64,000 bases of DNA from Halorussus ruber (GCF_004765785.1 NZ_SBIT01000017.1:27633-91632), one strand, 5' to 3'. Shown: positions 24,011 through 33,141, numbered from the stretch's first letter. A program made the numbers and translations. Notes: generated by a model not told the origin, from the sequence alone.

Positions 24011-24241
24011 CGCCGCCAGAAATTCGAGCGCGAACGCGACGATGAGCATGAACGCGCCGATGCGACCGATCCACGTGTGTTCGGTCACTTCCATCGGCGA
24101 GATGTCCACGCTGTAGTCGTTGTACTCCTCGCTGTACTCGACGTAGCTCGGGAGTTGAAAGAACTCGAAGAAGACCAACGCCGCGCCGAGCGCGCCGAGT
24201 GCGTACCCCGCCAGTTCGAGTGCCAGCGCCAGTTCCACCAT
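23999..24241 (-). CDS. Small membrane protein with two helices
   Basis: An 80-residue protein with hydrophobic helices at about residues 2-25 (ALALELAGYALGALGAALVF) and 58-79 (IGRIGAFMLIVAFALEFLAA), joined by an acidic, tyrosine-rich loop (YVEYSEEYNDYSVDISPMEV). ATG 24241 is chosen because it starts directly before the first helix. It is divergent from the phospholipase-D-like gene. The family is not recognised. Confidence 0.65.
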   Translation of the reverse strand: MVELALALELAGYALGALGAALVFFEFFQLPSYVEYSEEYNDYSVDISPMEVTEHTWIGRIGAFMLIVAFALEFLAALLA

Positions 24242-24320
24242 ATCCACACGGCCGAACGTAGTCAGCAAAAAGCCACCGGTCCCCGAAGATTTAAATCGGA
24301 AAGCGGGACCAACCCTGCCC

Positions 24321-26042
24321 GTGTCTAACTCGTCCGCCGCCATTGCCTCCGACGCCACCGCCGCCGTCCGCTCGTCACTCCTCGCCGCGGTCGTCCTCCT
24401 CGCGGTCGTCGCGCCGGTGGTCGCACCGCCAGCGGCCGCGGCCGCCGGGAACGCACCCAAAGATGCGAGTCCCGAAATCGTCGCCCTCTACCCGAACCCC
24501 GTGACCGACGGCGATTCGGGGGAGTTCGTCGTCGTGGAGTTCCCCGAGGAGGCCGACGCCTCGAACTGGTCGCTCGCCGACGGCGAGTCGGTCGCCTCGC
24601 TCCCGAACGCGACCGTCTCGGGCCGAGTCGCGCTCTCGCCCGACCCCGAAGTCGCCCGGAACCAGACCGACGCGCGGGTCCTCGGACTCGCGGACGACCT
24701 CGCGCTGGCGAACGGCGGCGAGCGCGTCGAGTTAGTCCGGGGAAACCGCACTATCTCGACCGCGACCTACGAAGACGCCCCCGAGGGCGAACGCTGGCAT
24801 CGCGCCGGGGGGACCGGCGATGGGGAAGCAATCGGGGCCGCGTGGCGGTGGACTCCGCTCGGCGCGACCGACTTCGCGGTCCGTCACGCCGGTCCGACCG
24901 AGGTCCGAGCCTTCGTCCTCCCGGACTCGCCCGCGGTCCCCCTCGAAACGCTCCGGCGGGCCGACCGGCGCATCCTGCTCGCGGGCTACACCTTCGCCTC
25001 CCCGAGAGTCGCCGACGCGCTCGCGTCGGCGACCCGGCGCGGCGTCTCCGTCCGCGTGCTGGTGGACGGCGCGCCGGTCGGGGGCCTGACGCGCCGGTCG
25101 GCCAAGATTCTCGATTCGCTGGTCGCCCGCGGCGTCGAGGTCCGGGTGTTGGGCGGTCCGCGGGCGCGCTACGACTTCCACCACGCGAAGTACGCCGTCG
25201 CCGACGACCGGGCGCTCGTGATGACCGAGAACTGGAAACCGTCGGGCACCGGCGGCAACGCGAGTCGCGGGTGGGGCGCGGTCGTCCGGAGCGAGGAGAC
25301 CGCAGACCAGCTCGCGGCGGTCTTCCGCGCCGACGCGGGGTGGCGCGGCGCGACGCCGTGGTCGGAGTTCAGCAGGGGGCAGAGCTTCACCGCCGCGGAC
25401 GGCCAGCCAGCGAGCGAGTCGTTTCCGTCCGAGATTGCTCTGGAAAATACAAAGATTGCTAAAAGTAGTGTAATTATTGCTCCGGACAACGCGGAGATTG
25501 CGCTGCTCGACCTGCTCGATTCGGCCGACGAGTCGATTCGCGTCCAGCAGGTCGCGGTCGGCGACCGAAGGCACTCGCTCCTGCGCGCGACTCTGCGGGC
25601 CGCGCGCCGAGGAGTCGAAGTCGAGATTTTGCTCTCCAGCGCGTGGTACGTCGAGGAGGACAATCGCGCGCTGGTGGAGTGGCTGAACGGGATGGCCGAA
25701 CGGGAGAACCTGCCCCTCGAAGCACGGATGGCCGACCCCCAAGGACGCTACGAGAAAATTCACGCCAAGGGCGTCGTCGTGGACGGCGAGGCCGCGGTCG
25801 TCGGCAGTCTCAACTGGAACAATCATTCCGCGCGGGAGAATCGGGAAGTCTCGGTACTCCTGCGCGGCGAGGAGGTCGGCGGGTTCTACGCCGGGGCGTT
25901 CGATGCAGACTGGAAAGCCAGCGCGGACGGCGCTGAGGGGGCCGGGCGCGTGCCGGTCGGACTGCTCGGCGCGGTCGCTGTCGGGGCAGTCGTCGCACTC
26001 GCCGTCGCAAAACGCGAGGTGATTTTCGAGAAACGTCGTTGA
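24321..26042 (+). CDS. Membrane-anchored extracellular phospholipase-D-like protein with lamin-tail-like domain
   Basis: A 573-residue protein with an N-terminal signal peptide (residues 18-42) and a C-terminal membrane helix (about 545-565), so the enzyme part faces outward. Residues 50-150 look like a lamin-tail domain (EFVVVEFPEEADASNWSLAD). Two phospholipase D HKD motifs follow: HAKYAVADDRALVMTENW near 290 and HAKGVVVDGEAAVVGSLNWN near 480, both with the HxK(x)4D pattern needed for catalysis. PLD-fold proteins cleave phosphodiesters in lipids or DNA; with a lamin-tail domain an extracellular nuclease is the likelier role. A short AT-rich patch at 25440-25490 interrupts the otherwise GC-rich gene. 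Confidence 0.85.
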   Translation: MSNSSAAIASDATAAVRSSLLAAVVLLAVVAPVVAPPAAAAAGNAPKDASPEIVALYPNPVTDGDSGEFVVVEFPEEADASNWSLADGESVASLPNATVSGRVALSPDPEVARNQTDARVLGLADDLALANGGERVELVRGNRTISTATYEDAPEGERWHRAGGTGDGEAIGAAWRWTPLGATDFAVRHAGPTEVRAFVLPDSPAVPLETLRRADRRILLAGYTFASPRVADALASATRRGVSVRVLVDGAPVGGLTRRSAKILDSLVARGVEVRVLGGPRARYDFHHAKYAVADDRALVMTENWKPSGTGGNASRGWGAVVRSEETADQLAAVFRADAGWRGATPWSEFSRGQSFTAADGQPASESFPSEIALENTKIAKSSVIIAPDNAEIALLDLLDSADESIRVQQVAVGDRRHSLLRATLRAARRGVEVEILLSSAWYVEEDNRALVEWLNGMAERENLPLEARMADPQGRYEKIHAKGVVVDGEAAVVGSLNWNNHSARENREVSVLLRGEEVGGFYAGAFDADWKASADGAEGAGRVPVGLLGAVAVGAVVALAVAKREVIFEKRR

Positions 26043-26043
26043 G

Positions 26044-27942
26044 TCAGTCGTCCTGCTCGTGACCGACCGTCGTACTCTGCAGCTCCTCGTCGATTTCGGC
26101 GTCGGCCATCTTCTCGACAAGCGCGTCGAGGACCTCCTCGCGCATGCCGGGGACGAACTTGATGGACCCGACCACGAGGTGGCCGCCGCCGGAGACGCCG
26201 CCGCCGACGATCTCCTCGTTGAGTTCCGAGACCATCTCGGGGATGTCGAGGCGGACGCCGTCGGAGCGCAGGACCGCGAAGTCCGGGCCGTAGCCGATGG
26301 TGATGACCGGTTCGCCGGTTTCCTGCACTTTGCGGTCGTGGATTTCGCCGGTCGTCTTGCCCGGCGCGGGGTAGGTGAACCGGTGGGCGTGGTTCTCCAC
26401 GTCGATGCGGTAGAGGTTGGCCTCGCTGTCGAGCCGCTCGTGTTCGACGTGGGGCATCGCGGCGTCGAGTTGGTCCTCGACCTCCGACTCGGCGGTGTCC
26501 GCAAGGAACGAGACTAGTTCGCGGTGGCGCTGTTCGTCGTCGCTGCCGACGTTCAGCACGTCGTTGATGAGGTTGCGCCCGGCGTCGTACTTCAGCCAGT
26601 GGGCCTCGTAGTCCAGCGCCTCGCCAATCGCCCGCAGGGTGGACTCCTCGTAGCCCTCGTCTTCTGCGAGTTCCACGTAGTCGGTCATGGCGTCTGCCTT
26701 CGACCGGTCGCAGAGACCGGCGACCGCGGGCACGTGGCGGAGTTCCTCGGTAATCGGCGGCCAAATCATCCGGGCCAACTCGACGCACATCATCCCGGTC
26801 GTGATGCGGTAGTCCTCGTCGTAGAGGTAGGGGTTGACGTGAGCGTCCACGTAGGGTTCGACCGCGTCGGGGTCGGGGTGGTGGTGGTCCACGACCACGA
26901 TGGGGATGTCGTAGTGAGCCAGATTCTGGTAGGCGGGCACGTCCTCGGCGGTACTCCCGTTGTCGAGCATCAGCAGGAGCGGGAGCTTCTGGCCGTGGCG
27001 GGCCTGGTCCTCCAGCGCGAAGTTCAGGTCCCGAGTCACGTCCTCCATCTCGTAGAAGGGAGCCTTCGAGGGCAGGCGCTTGAACAGGTGACGCTTGGCC
27101 TCGGGGTCCTGGTGGGTGTCCTCGATGAACTGCTCTAAGGCGTACTGGACCGGAATCGAGGCGCACATCCCGTCGCCGTCGGCGTGGTGGCGGACCCGGA
27201 TGGGCCGACTTTCGAGGACGGTCCGGCGAAGCTGAGCCGCGACCTCCTTCAAGTCGGGGAACATCTGGGTCAGCGCGGGCCACTCCACGAGCGGTTCGGT
27301 GTCGTGGGGTTCGGCGCGCTCCTCGAAGGCCGCTTCGAGGCGCTCGCGCACGTCGTCGGCGTCGCCGTCGGTCAGCACGTCGAGGGTATCGACCTCGACC
27401 TGCAGGGCGTTGTCGCGCTCTTCGACGGTCCCGGTCACGCGAATCACGTCGTCGATTTCCACCTCGGGGTAGGCGCGAACACCGGCCTCCTCGAAGGCGG
27501 CGCAGGGGATGACGCCCGTCTCGTCGCTGACGTGGAAGATGGTCGGGCCGCCGGTCTGCTTGATTTGGACGACCTCGCCTTCGAGGTGGACGGTCTCGCC
27601 GATTTCGTCGCCGAGTTCGCCCGCGTCGGCGATGTCGTAGTCGTGGCCGACCTCGACGGTCTCGTACTCCTCGAGTTCGACGGGGTCGAAGCTCAGGTCG
27701 CCGTTCTCCCGAATCTCGGTCAGTTCCACGACGAGGTCGTCGCCGACCTCGTAGCTTCCCTCGTAGTTCGACTCGTGGGCGAGTCCGGAGACCGAATCGG
27801 AGAGGTCCACGAACACGCCGTAGTCCACCACGCCGTTGACGGTCGCGTGGTAGTAGTTACCCTCTGCTACGTCTTCGAGGGTGCAGTCCGGGTCGAGGTC
27901 GTAGACGACAGTCTCCTCGCCCGAGTCAGCAGTAGATGTCAT
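26044..27942 (-). CDS. DHH-family phosphoesterase with S1 and OB-fold domains (RecJ-like)
   Basis: A 632-residue cytoplasmic protein. Residues 20-75 form an S1-type RNA-binding domain (GNYYHATVNGVVDYGVFVDL), residues 100-190 an OB fold, and the rest a DHH phosphoesterase. The key motifs are intact: RVRHHADGDGMCAS near 260 and VVDHHHPDPDAVEPY near 355. A DHHA1-like domain with GGGVSGGGHLVVGS near 595 closes the protein. Homologues are archaeal single-strand nucleases or nanoRNase-like enzymes. ATG 27942 is chosen because the S1 domain follows directly. It converges with the PLD-like gene, one base apart. Confidence 0.88.
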   Translation of the reverse strand: MTSTADSGEETVVYDLDPDCTLEDVAEGNYYHATVNGVVDYGVFVDLSDSVSGLAHESNYEGSYEVGDDLVVELTEIRENGDLSFDPVELEEYETVEVGHDYDIADAGELGDEIGETVHLEGEVVQIKQTGGPTIFHVSDETGVIPCAAFEEAGVRAYPEVEIDDVIRVTGTVEERDNALQVEVDTLDVLTDGDADDVRERLEAAFEERAEPHDTEPLVEWPALTQMFPDLKEVAAQLRRTVLESRPIRVRHHADGDGMCASIPVQYALEQFIEDTHQDPEAKRHLFKRLPSKAPFYEMEDVTRDLNFALEDQARHGQKLPLLLMLDNGSTAEDVPAYQNLAHYDIPIVVVDHHHPDPDAVEPYVDAHVNPYLYDEDYRITTGMMCVELARMIWPPITEELRHVPAVAGLCDRSKADAMTDYVELAEDEGYEESTLRAIGEALDYEAHWLKYDAGRNLINDVLNVGSDDEQRHRELVSFLADTAESEVEDQLDAAMPHVEHERLDSEANLYRIDVENHAHRFTYPAPGKTTGEIHDRKVQETGEPVITIGYGPDFAVLRSDGVRLDIPEMVSELNEEIVGGGVSGGGHLVVGSIKFVPGMREEVLDALVEKMADAEIDEELQSTTVGHEQDD

Positions 27943-28152
27943 TCTTGTCCGTGGTTTCGGTTCGGTCGAGTTTAAGAGTTTGCAACTGGATTCGCAAGCG
28001 CCGCCGGGAGGCCCCGTCTCAGTTATCGGGCTTCCAACCGCGCTCGGAAAAAACACGTATCAGCACACTCCTCGCCGAGTGTGCCGCCGTCGAACTGCTA
28101 TGTCAGACGAACTGTCCCTGCCGTCTACCGCTGGCGTTCGGTCGGCGAACGT

Positions 28153-29034
28153 CTACTGACGACCTTCGCAGTAGGTCGTCCACTTGCAGTCGTAGAATCC
28201 GCTCCGGTCTCTCGCCTGCCGAGTTACCGTCGTCGCGTTCAGCGACTGTCGGCCCTGCGTACCGTTCGCGTCCAGCGTCGCCGAGAACTCGCCTGCCGGA
28301 CCCTTATCGACGCCGCCGGTCTCCGGACCGAACGTGGCGTCCTTGACGTAGACCTCTCCGGAGATGCCGAACTCCGCACCGCCGTACCCGACGGTTACGC
28401 CGACGCTCTTCTGGCGACCGTTGAGGTCGCTCGTAGAGGAGGGCGAAATGTCCGTGACCTCTTCGTCGGTACTGCGGATGTTCAGCTTGTTCCGCATGAA
28501 CTTGAGGTGGGTCTCGTCGTGCCAGTAGTCGCTGTTGGTCTCGGTCTGCGACCAGTGCCAGTAGAAGTAGTGGTAGCGCCCTTGGGAGTCCTTCTCGTTC
28601 GACTTGTAGACCGAGAGGAAGTGGTCGGTCGTCAGCAGGAGTCGTTCCGGCGTTCCACCGCGGACCTTGTAGTCCTGATTCCAGCTTTTCAGGTAGTTGA
28701 GGTTCTGGGTGTTGCTCGGTCCGCTACCGGACGTCGTCATCACGTCGTCGCCGAACGCGCCGCTCTGGGTATCGACAGGCCCGGCGACGATACTCTTGGC
28801 GCTCTCCTCGCCGTACTTCTGGGCGAGACGCTGGATTTCGTCTTCGACTTCACGACGACTGAGCGCGTTCTCGTCCGACAGTCGGGTCGTCTTCGACTTC
28901 GCCCCGACCTTCTTCTCGCTCGCCTTCTCGGACGACGCGGCCTGTGCAGACCCGGCAACGCCGAGAATGGTCGCGGAACCGGCTATCGACTTTATCACGT
29001 TTCTTCGACTCGATATGGTATCTTTTCTATCCAC
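28153..29034 (-). CDS. Tat-exported protein with amphipathic beta-hairpin region
   Basis: A 293-residue exported protein with a twin-arginine-type signal (SRRNVIKSIAGSATILGVAG). Residues 40-95 are charged and helical. The C-terminal half contains a Trp/Tyr/His-rich segment (RYHYFYWHWSQTETNSDYWH) and an alternating hydrophobic/polar stretch QKSVGVTVGYGGAEFGISGE, resembling the KSVGFSLSAGF stretch of the protein at 13959-15218. The end contains two cysteines (FYDCKWTTYC) that may form a disulfide. An AT-rich region of about 100 bases precedes the gene. I do not recognise the family; a secreted beta-barrel or toxin-like fold is only a hypothesis. Confidence 0.7.
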   Translation of the reverse strand: MDRKDTISSRRNVIKSIAGSATILGVAGSAQAASSEKASEKKVGAKSKTTRLSDENALSRREVEDEIQRLAQKYGEESAKSIVAGPVDTQSGAFGDDVMTTSGSGPSNTQNLNYLKSWNQDYKVRGGTPERLLLTTDHFLSVYKSNEKDSQGRYHYFYWHWSQTETNSDYWHDETHLKFMRNKLNIRSTDEEVTDISPSSTSDLNGRQKSVGVTVGYGGAEFGISGEVYVKDATFGPETGGVDKGPAGEFSATLDANGTQGRQSLNATTVTRQARDRSGFYDCKWTTYCEGRQ

Positions 29035-29215
29035 AGATAATATAAAAATTCCAACTGCATTAAGTTCTTTGTAAGGTAGAAATAGTAAAATATTGTATGT
29101 TTTAATAGAGAAATATACTGGGGCTCCGTCGCCGCTTCGGCTATCGTCGGCGCAACCGCGACAAAACGAGGACCACAGGAGGCTGAGGTATCGACTGCAC
29201 GCCCACTAGCGACTG

Positions 29216-29656
29216 TTACGAAGTCGTCGCCCCGCTACTACCGGTCGTCTGCGAGGAGCATCTCGAATAGAATCGTGCCGAATCGATGACCGACCCGTCT
29301 TCGTCCAAGACGGTGATGTCGAACGTCGTCGCGTCGTCCACTGCGAAGGTTATCTTTTGTCTCCCTTCCGTCACGCTCGAAACTGCGTGAACCGTCTCAC
29401 CGTCCGAGCTAATTTCGATGCGTTCGACGTTCCCGCTTTTCACCTCGATGTGGAGTTCTACCTCCTCGAACTGGAGGATGTTGACGAACTCGAACGTCCC
29501 GTTCGCTGGGCGCTGTTCCACACCGCTCCGGCATCCATTACCTCGGCCGCCCGTCTCCATCGTGCCTTCGTTCGACCCGGAGCGCGTCAGAGCGACGTAT
29601 CCGCCACCTGCCAGACAGCACGATACCCCCGCGAGGACCGACCTTCTTTTCACCAT
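29216..29656 (-). CDS. Exported protein with Ig-like beta domain
   Basis: A 146-residue protein beginning MVKRRSVLAGVSCCLAGGGY, a twin-arginine or lipoprotein-type signal. The mature region is a small beta-sandwich pattern (GTFEFVNILQFEEVELHIEV, KITFAVDDATTFDITVLDED) with single cysteines near residues 42 and 132 that could pair. ATG 29656 is chosen because it places the signal at the N terminus. It is divergent from the JAMM protease gene and next to another exported-protein gene on the same strand. The family is not recognised. Confidence 0.65.
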   Translation of the reverse strand: MVKRRSVLAGVSCCLAGGGYVALTRSGSNEGTMETGGRGNGCRSGVEQRPANGTFEFVNILQFEEVELHIEVKSGNVERIEISSDGETVHAVSSVTEGRQKITFAVDDATTFDITVLDEDGSVIDSARFYSRCSSQTTGSSGATTS

Positions 29657-29782
29657 ATCAACATTATTACTTATCCGGGGTGCAAAAACATTGTGGCTCG
29701 CTGAAACGAGTGGGCCGGGCGTCGCGTATCGGACTCCACGCGCAACGCAACCTTTAGAACGCACCCGCCCGGAGGTTTGGCT

Positions 29783-30307
29783 ATGCGGCTCTTCCGGTCG
29801 AGCGAAATCCTCGGCATCGCCGACGAGGCCCTCCAGTTCGCCCTCGCGGCCTCCGAGGACGCTCACCCTCACGAGTACATGGGCTTTCTGCGCGGCGAGG
29901 ACGCCAGGGTGCTGGGACTCGAACGCGACGGGACCGTCATCACCGACGTGCTGGTCATCCCCGGCACCGAGTCAAACAGCGTGAGCGCGACGGTCAAGAC
30001 CAGCCAAGTCCCCAACGACTTCAACTCGGTCGGGTCGGTCCACTCCCACCCCAACGGCGTCCTGAAGCCCAGCGACGCCGACCTCGCCACCTTCGGCAAG
30101 GGGAAGGTCCACATCATCATCGGCTACCCCTACGACGACGAAGACTGGAAGGCCTTCGACCGGGAGGGCAAACCGCGGGAGTTGGACGTCCTCGACGTCT
30201 CGCTCCCCGAGGGCGAATCGTTCTTCGACTTCACGCAGGCCGACATCGACGCCGAACTGGGCTACGACTTCGACGACGACGCAGACTACCACGAGGAGAC
30301 AGAATGA
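29783..30307 (+). CDS. JAMM/MPN metalloprotease (Mov34 family)
   Basis: A 174-residue single-domain JAMM protein. The zinc-site motif is complete: Glu in HEYMGFLRG near residue 33 and [14 protein letters not shown] near residues 88-101 (HxH followed by S and D). Archaeal JAMM enzymes cleave ubiquitin-like SAMP proteins from their targets; this form is larger than the minimal archaeal type and has an acidic tail. A good Shine-Dalgarno sequence (GGAGGT, 29771-29776) sits before ATG 29783 and decides the start. The stop overlaps ribL as ATGA, so the two are one transcription unit. Confidence 0.87.
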   Translation: MRLFRSSEILGIADEALQFALAASEDAHPHEYMGFLRGEDARVLGLERDGTVITDVLVIPGTESNSVSATVKTSQVPNDFNSVGSVHSHPNGVLKPSDADLATFGKGKVHIIIGYPYDDEDWKAFDREGKPRELDVLDVSLPEGESFFDFTQADIDAELGYDFDDDADYHEETE

Positions 30308-30732
30308 CGCACGTCATCGCACAGGGAACCTTCGACATCCTCCACCCCGGACACGTCCACTACCTCCGCGACGCCAAGGCGTTCGGCGACCGGCTCACGG
30401 TCATCGTCGCCCGCCGGGAGAACGTCACGCACAAGGAACCGCCGATTCTGCCCAACCGCCAGCGCCGAGACATGGTGGCCGCGCTCGACCCGGTGGACGA
30501 CGCCCGGGTCGGCCACCCGGACGACATCTTCGCGCCAATCGAGGAGATGGAACCGGACGTGATTGCCTTGGGCCACGACCAGCACCACGACGAGAGCGCA
30601 ATCGAGGAGGAACTCGCCCGGCGCGGCGTCGAGTGCGAGGTCCGGCGCGCCGGACCCCGCGAACCCCAATACGAGGAGGAACTCCTCTCGACGGGGCGGA
30701 TTATCGACCGGATTCTGGAAGAGCGCGGGTAG
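30304..30732 (+). CDS. ribL: FAD synthase (archaeal RibL type)
   Basis: A 142-residue nucleotidyltransferase that joins AMP to FMN to make FAD. The adenylyltransferase motif [18 protein letters not shown] holds the HxGH signature near residues 15-18, and the C-terminal [13 protein letters not shown] fits the family (an RTSxI-like equivalent). Length matches archaeal RibL, which lacks the riboflavin kinase part of bacterial RibF. It overlaps the JAMM gene by four bases; the functional reason for that pairing is not evident. Confidence 0.9.
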   Translation: MTHVIAQGTFDILHPGHVHYLRDAKAFGDRLTVIVARRENVTHKEPPILPNRQRRDMVAALDPVDDARVGHPDDIFAPIEEMEPDVIALGHDQHHDESAIEEELARRGVECEVRRAGPREPQYEEELLSTGRIIDRILEERG

Positions 30733-30748
30733 AAGAGCGACAATCTCG

Positions 30749-31261
30749 TTAGGCCGTAGCAGACTGGGTTAGCGTTCCGAGTAGTTGAAGACTGAACCCC
30801 GAAGCAAGTAGAAACAGTCCGGACAAACGGATACGGGTTGCTTGTTTTCGGACGCGTGACCGTATTATCCGATAAACCTCACCCACAGGATAGTAATCCA
30901 TATCATCATAGTCAGCGTCCTGTGCATACCGAGCCTCGACATATTCCTCTCCCCATGTAAAATTAACTTGACCGGGATATCCGGTCTTAGAGTTGACAAT
31001 TATTTCAGCATAATTTTCCCCTCCGTTTTGTGTCCCAATGTCTGAAACGGGTGGGATTCCATTGAGGATAGTCTCTAAATCTGAGAACCCAACATCATCT
31101 TCTGTAACTCCTTCTGCTTCCATCTGTTCTCGCGCACGTTTGAGCGAACCAGCACCGAGTAGTTCTGAAAGCCAGGGAACGTCAGGTACGGCGATTAAGG
31201 TAGCACCGAAAATATCCAGTAAAAGGCCGAACGCCACGAAGCAGACACTTGACGCTACCAT
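30749..31261 (-). CDS. Membrane protein of unknown function with lower G+C
   Basis: A 170-residue protein with hydrophobic segments at about residues 3-27 and 146-165 and a soluble acidic middle (ENYAEIIVNSKTGYPGQVNF, YAQDADYDDMDYYPVGEVYR). Base composition is visibly less GC-rich than in the flanking genes, with many A/T-ending codons, suggesting it arrived by transfer. It lies convergent to ribL, 16 bases away. The family is not recognised. Confidence 0.65.
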   Translation of the reverse strand: MVASSVCFVAFGLLLDIFGATLIAVPDVPWLSELLGAGSLKRAREQMEAEGVTEDDVGFSDLETILNGIPPVSDIGTQNGGENYAEIIVNSKTGYPGQVNFTWGEEYVEARYAQDADYDDMDYYPVGEVYRIIRSRVRKQATRIRLSGLFLLASGFSLQLLGTLTQSATA

Positions 31262-31311
31262 GTTGAACTGAAGAACGCTAAAACCACAAAAACCTGAAGA
31301 AACCAGTTAGG

Positions 31312-32481
31312 CTACAGCGAGTCCCAGGCCTTCAGCGCCTTGGGAATCGAACTCATGTCCGCAATCCAGCGCGCGGCGATGGCCTTCTTGAGGAACTGGG
31401 CGGGGTAGGAGTTGAACGTCCGGACCGGGAAGGACATGCCGCCAGCCTTCACGTCGTGAGCGACGGCGGTCTCGCCGATGGAGATGACCGTCCCCTTGTC
31501 CTCGTGGGTCCACGTCTTGAGCGGCTGGTCGTTGATGGCGCGGGCGATGTTCTCGCCGACGACCTCGGCGGCCTGCCACGCGGCCTGTGCGGTCGGCGGG
31601 GCGGGGTTGTCGCCCTGGTCGATGACGGCCGAGTCGCCGACGGCGAAGACGTTCTCGTCGCTGGTCTGGAAGTCGGACTCGCAGGTGACGCGGTTGTGTT
31701 CGTTGTCGAGATTGCAGTCGTCGAGCGCGTCCTGGCCCGTAATCCCGCCGGTCCAGACGAACACGTCGTAGCCGAGGGGGTCGCCCTCGTCGAAGTAGAT
31801 GGTGTCCTCGTCGGCCTCCGTGATGGGGTCGTTGGTCATGATTTCGACGTCGGCCTCCTCGAGGTGGCGTCGGACCGTGCCCTGAAGCTCCGAATCCTGC
31901 CCGGGCATGATCTCTTCGAGGGCCTCCACGAGGTAGATGTCGATGGGCGCGCGGCGCTCGTCGCGGAACTCCGCGACCTCGCCCGCGCTCTGGATGCCCG
32001 ACAGGCCAGCGCCGCCGATGACGACCTTCGCGGGGTCGTTGCGCGAGGCCTGCGAGGCGGCCTCCTTGACCTGCTCGTGAATCTCGTGAGCGTCGTCAAG
32101 CCCCTTGAGCGTCAGGGCGTTCTCCTCCATGCCGGGGATGCCGTAGTAGGCGGTCTGGCTTCCGAGCGCGACCAGCAGGTAGTCGTAGTCCACGGTGTCG
32201 CCGTCGTCGAGTTCGACCGACTGCTCGTCGGTGTCCACGCCCTCGACGCGGGCCTGAATGAACTTGGTACTCGGACTGGCGATTTCGCCGACCGGAATCG
32301 TGATGTCGTCCTCCACGCCCGGGTCGCTGATGACCCGGTGGGACTCGTGAAGGACGAGGTGATAGTTGTTCTCGGAAATCCACGTCAGTTCGGCGTCAAC
32401 GTGTTCTAGTTCGTCTTCGAGTGTTTGGACCGCGCCTGCACCGGCGTAACCCGCGCCGAGCACGACGACCTTCTCAGTCAT
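31312..32481 (-). CDS. FAD-dependent NADH dehydrogenase (NDH-2-like)
   Basis: A 389-residue flavoprotein of the pyridine nucleotide-disulfide oxidoreductase superfamily. The FAD-binding GAGYAGAG is near residues 8-15, the NAD-binding GGAGLSGIQSAGEVAEF near 160, and the second FAD contact FAVGDSAVID near 290. A hydrophobic/aromatic C terminus (FNSYPAQFLKKAIAARWIAD) suggests membrane association. Such enzymes pass electrons from NADH to menaquinone without pumping protons. ATG 32481 is chosen because the FAD motif follows immediately. Sulfide:quinone reductase is an alternative, but the conserved cysteines are absent. Confidence 0.87.
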   Translation of the reverse strand: MTEKVVVLGAGYAGAGAVQTLEDELEHVDAELTWISENNYHLVLHESHRVISDPGVEDDITIPVGEIASPSTKFIQARVEGVDTDEQSVELDDGDTVDYDYLLVALGSQTAYYGIPGMEENALTLKGLDDAHEIHEQVKEAASQASRNDPAKVVIGGAGLSGIQSAGEVAEFRDERRAPIDIYLVEALEEIMPGQDSELQGTVRRHLEEADVEIMTNDPITEADEDTIYFDEGDPLGYDVFVWTGGITGQDALDDCNLDNEHNRVTCESDFQTSDENVFAVGDSAVIDQGDNPAPPTAQAAWQAAEVVGENIARAINDQPLKTWTHEDKGTVISIGETAVAHDVKAGGMSFPVRTFNSYPAQFLKKAIAARWIADMSSIPKALKAWDSL

Positions 32482-32607
32482 ATCGAAACCTCCGGAGTCC
32501 GGGGATACAAAGGCTTTGAAAGCCCGAAAGCAATGGTTGAGAGTATCTAGCACGAAGGGCGGTCTAAACGAAGACCCATCGACGCGAGTAGCGAGAAGAA
32601 CGAGAAG

Positions 32608-33141
32608 TTAGTGTTCGGGCTCCTCGGCGGGGGCTTCCATCGATTCGATTTTCAGGATGAGAATGTTGTTGGTGTCGTCCTTCCCGTCGACGGACCCCTC
32701 GACGACGAGTTTCGACATCGGGGTGGGACCGACGCGGACCGAATCTCCCTCGTGGAACTCCCGGACCGACCCGCGGACGTGAATCTCCGCGCGGCAGAGT
32801 TCGGGGTGGTGGACGCTGGCGAGGTCGATCTCCTCGACGTTTGCGTCCTCGACGACTTCGCCCTCGTGGAAGAGCGGGACCTCGGCCTCTTGGTCCATGT
32901 CCTGGACGCCGAGGGCGTCGAAGGCGTTGGCGGTCGGCTTGTACCCACCCTTCGGACCGGGCACGCCTTCGACCAGTTGGAGGGCCTTCAGACTCTGCAT
33001 CTGATTGCGAATCGTTCCGGGGTTGCGGTCAACTTCCTCGGCGATGTCCTCGCCTTTGACCGCGTCCTCGGTCTCCCGGTGGAGGTCTACGAGTGCGCGG
33101 AGAATCTTCTTCTGGCTGGCGGTCAACTCGATAGTGGACAT
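32608..33141 (-). CDS. Winged-helix regulator with small C-terminal beta domain
   Basis: A 177-residue DNA-binding protein conserved in haloarchaea. Residues 5-70 are a winged helix (SQKKILRALVDLHRETEDAV, then RNPGTIRNQMQSLKALQLVE and the wing GVPGPKGGYKPT). The C-terminal part has a conserved stretch around residues 105-165 (SVHHPELCRAEIHVRGSVRE, TNNILILKIESM), a beta-barrel-like domain probably sensing a ligand. Annotations variously place it in Rrf2 or TrmB groups. It is divergent from the epimerase gene. The ATG at 33141 gives the standard N terminus. Confidence 0.85.
   Translation of the reverse strand: MSTIELTASQKKILRALVDLHRETEDAVKGEDIAEEVDRNPGTIRNQMQSLKALQLVEGVPGPKGGYKPTANAFDALGVQDMDQEAEVPLFHEGEVVEDANVEEIDLASVHHPELCRAEIHVRGSVREFHEGDSVRVGPTPMSKLVVEGSVDGKDDTNNILILKIESMEAPAEEPEH

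Noticed and set aside
24732..26504. A long minus-strand frame across the PLD-like gene
   Set aside because: Spans two real genes out of frame and has no domain pattern; both real genes have clear motifs.
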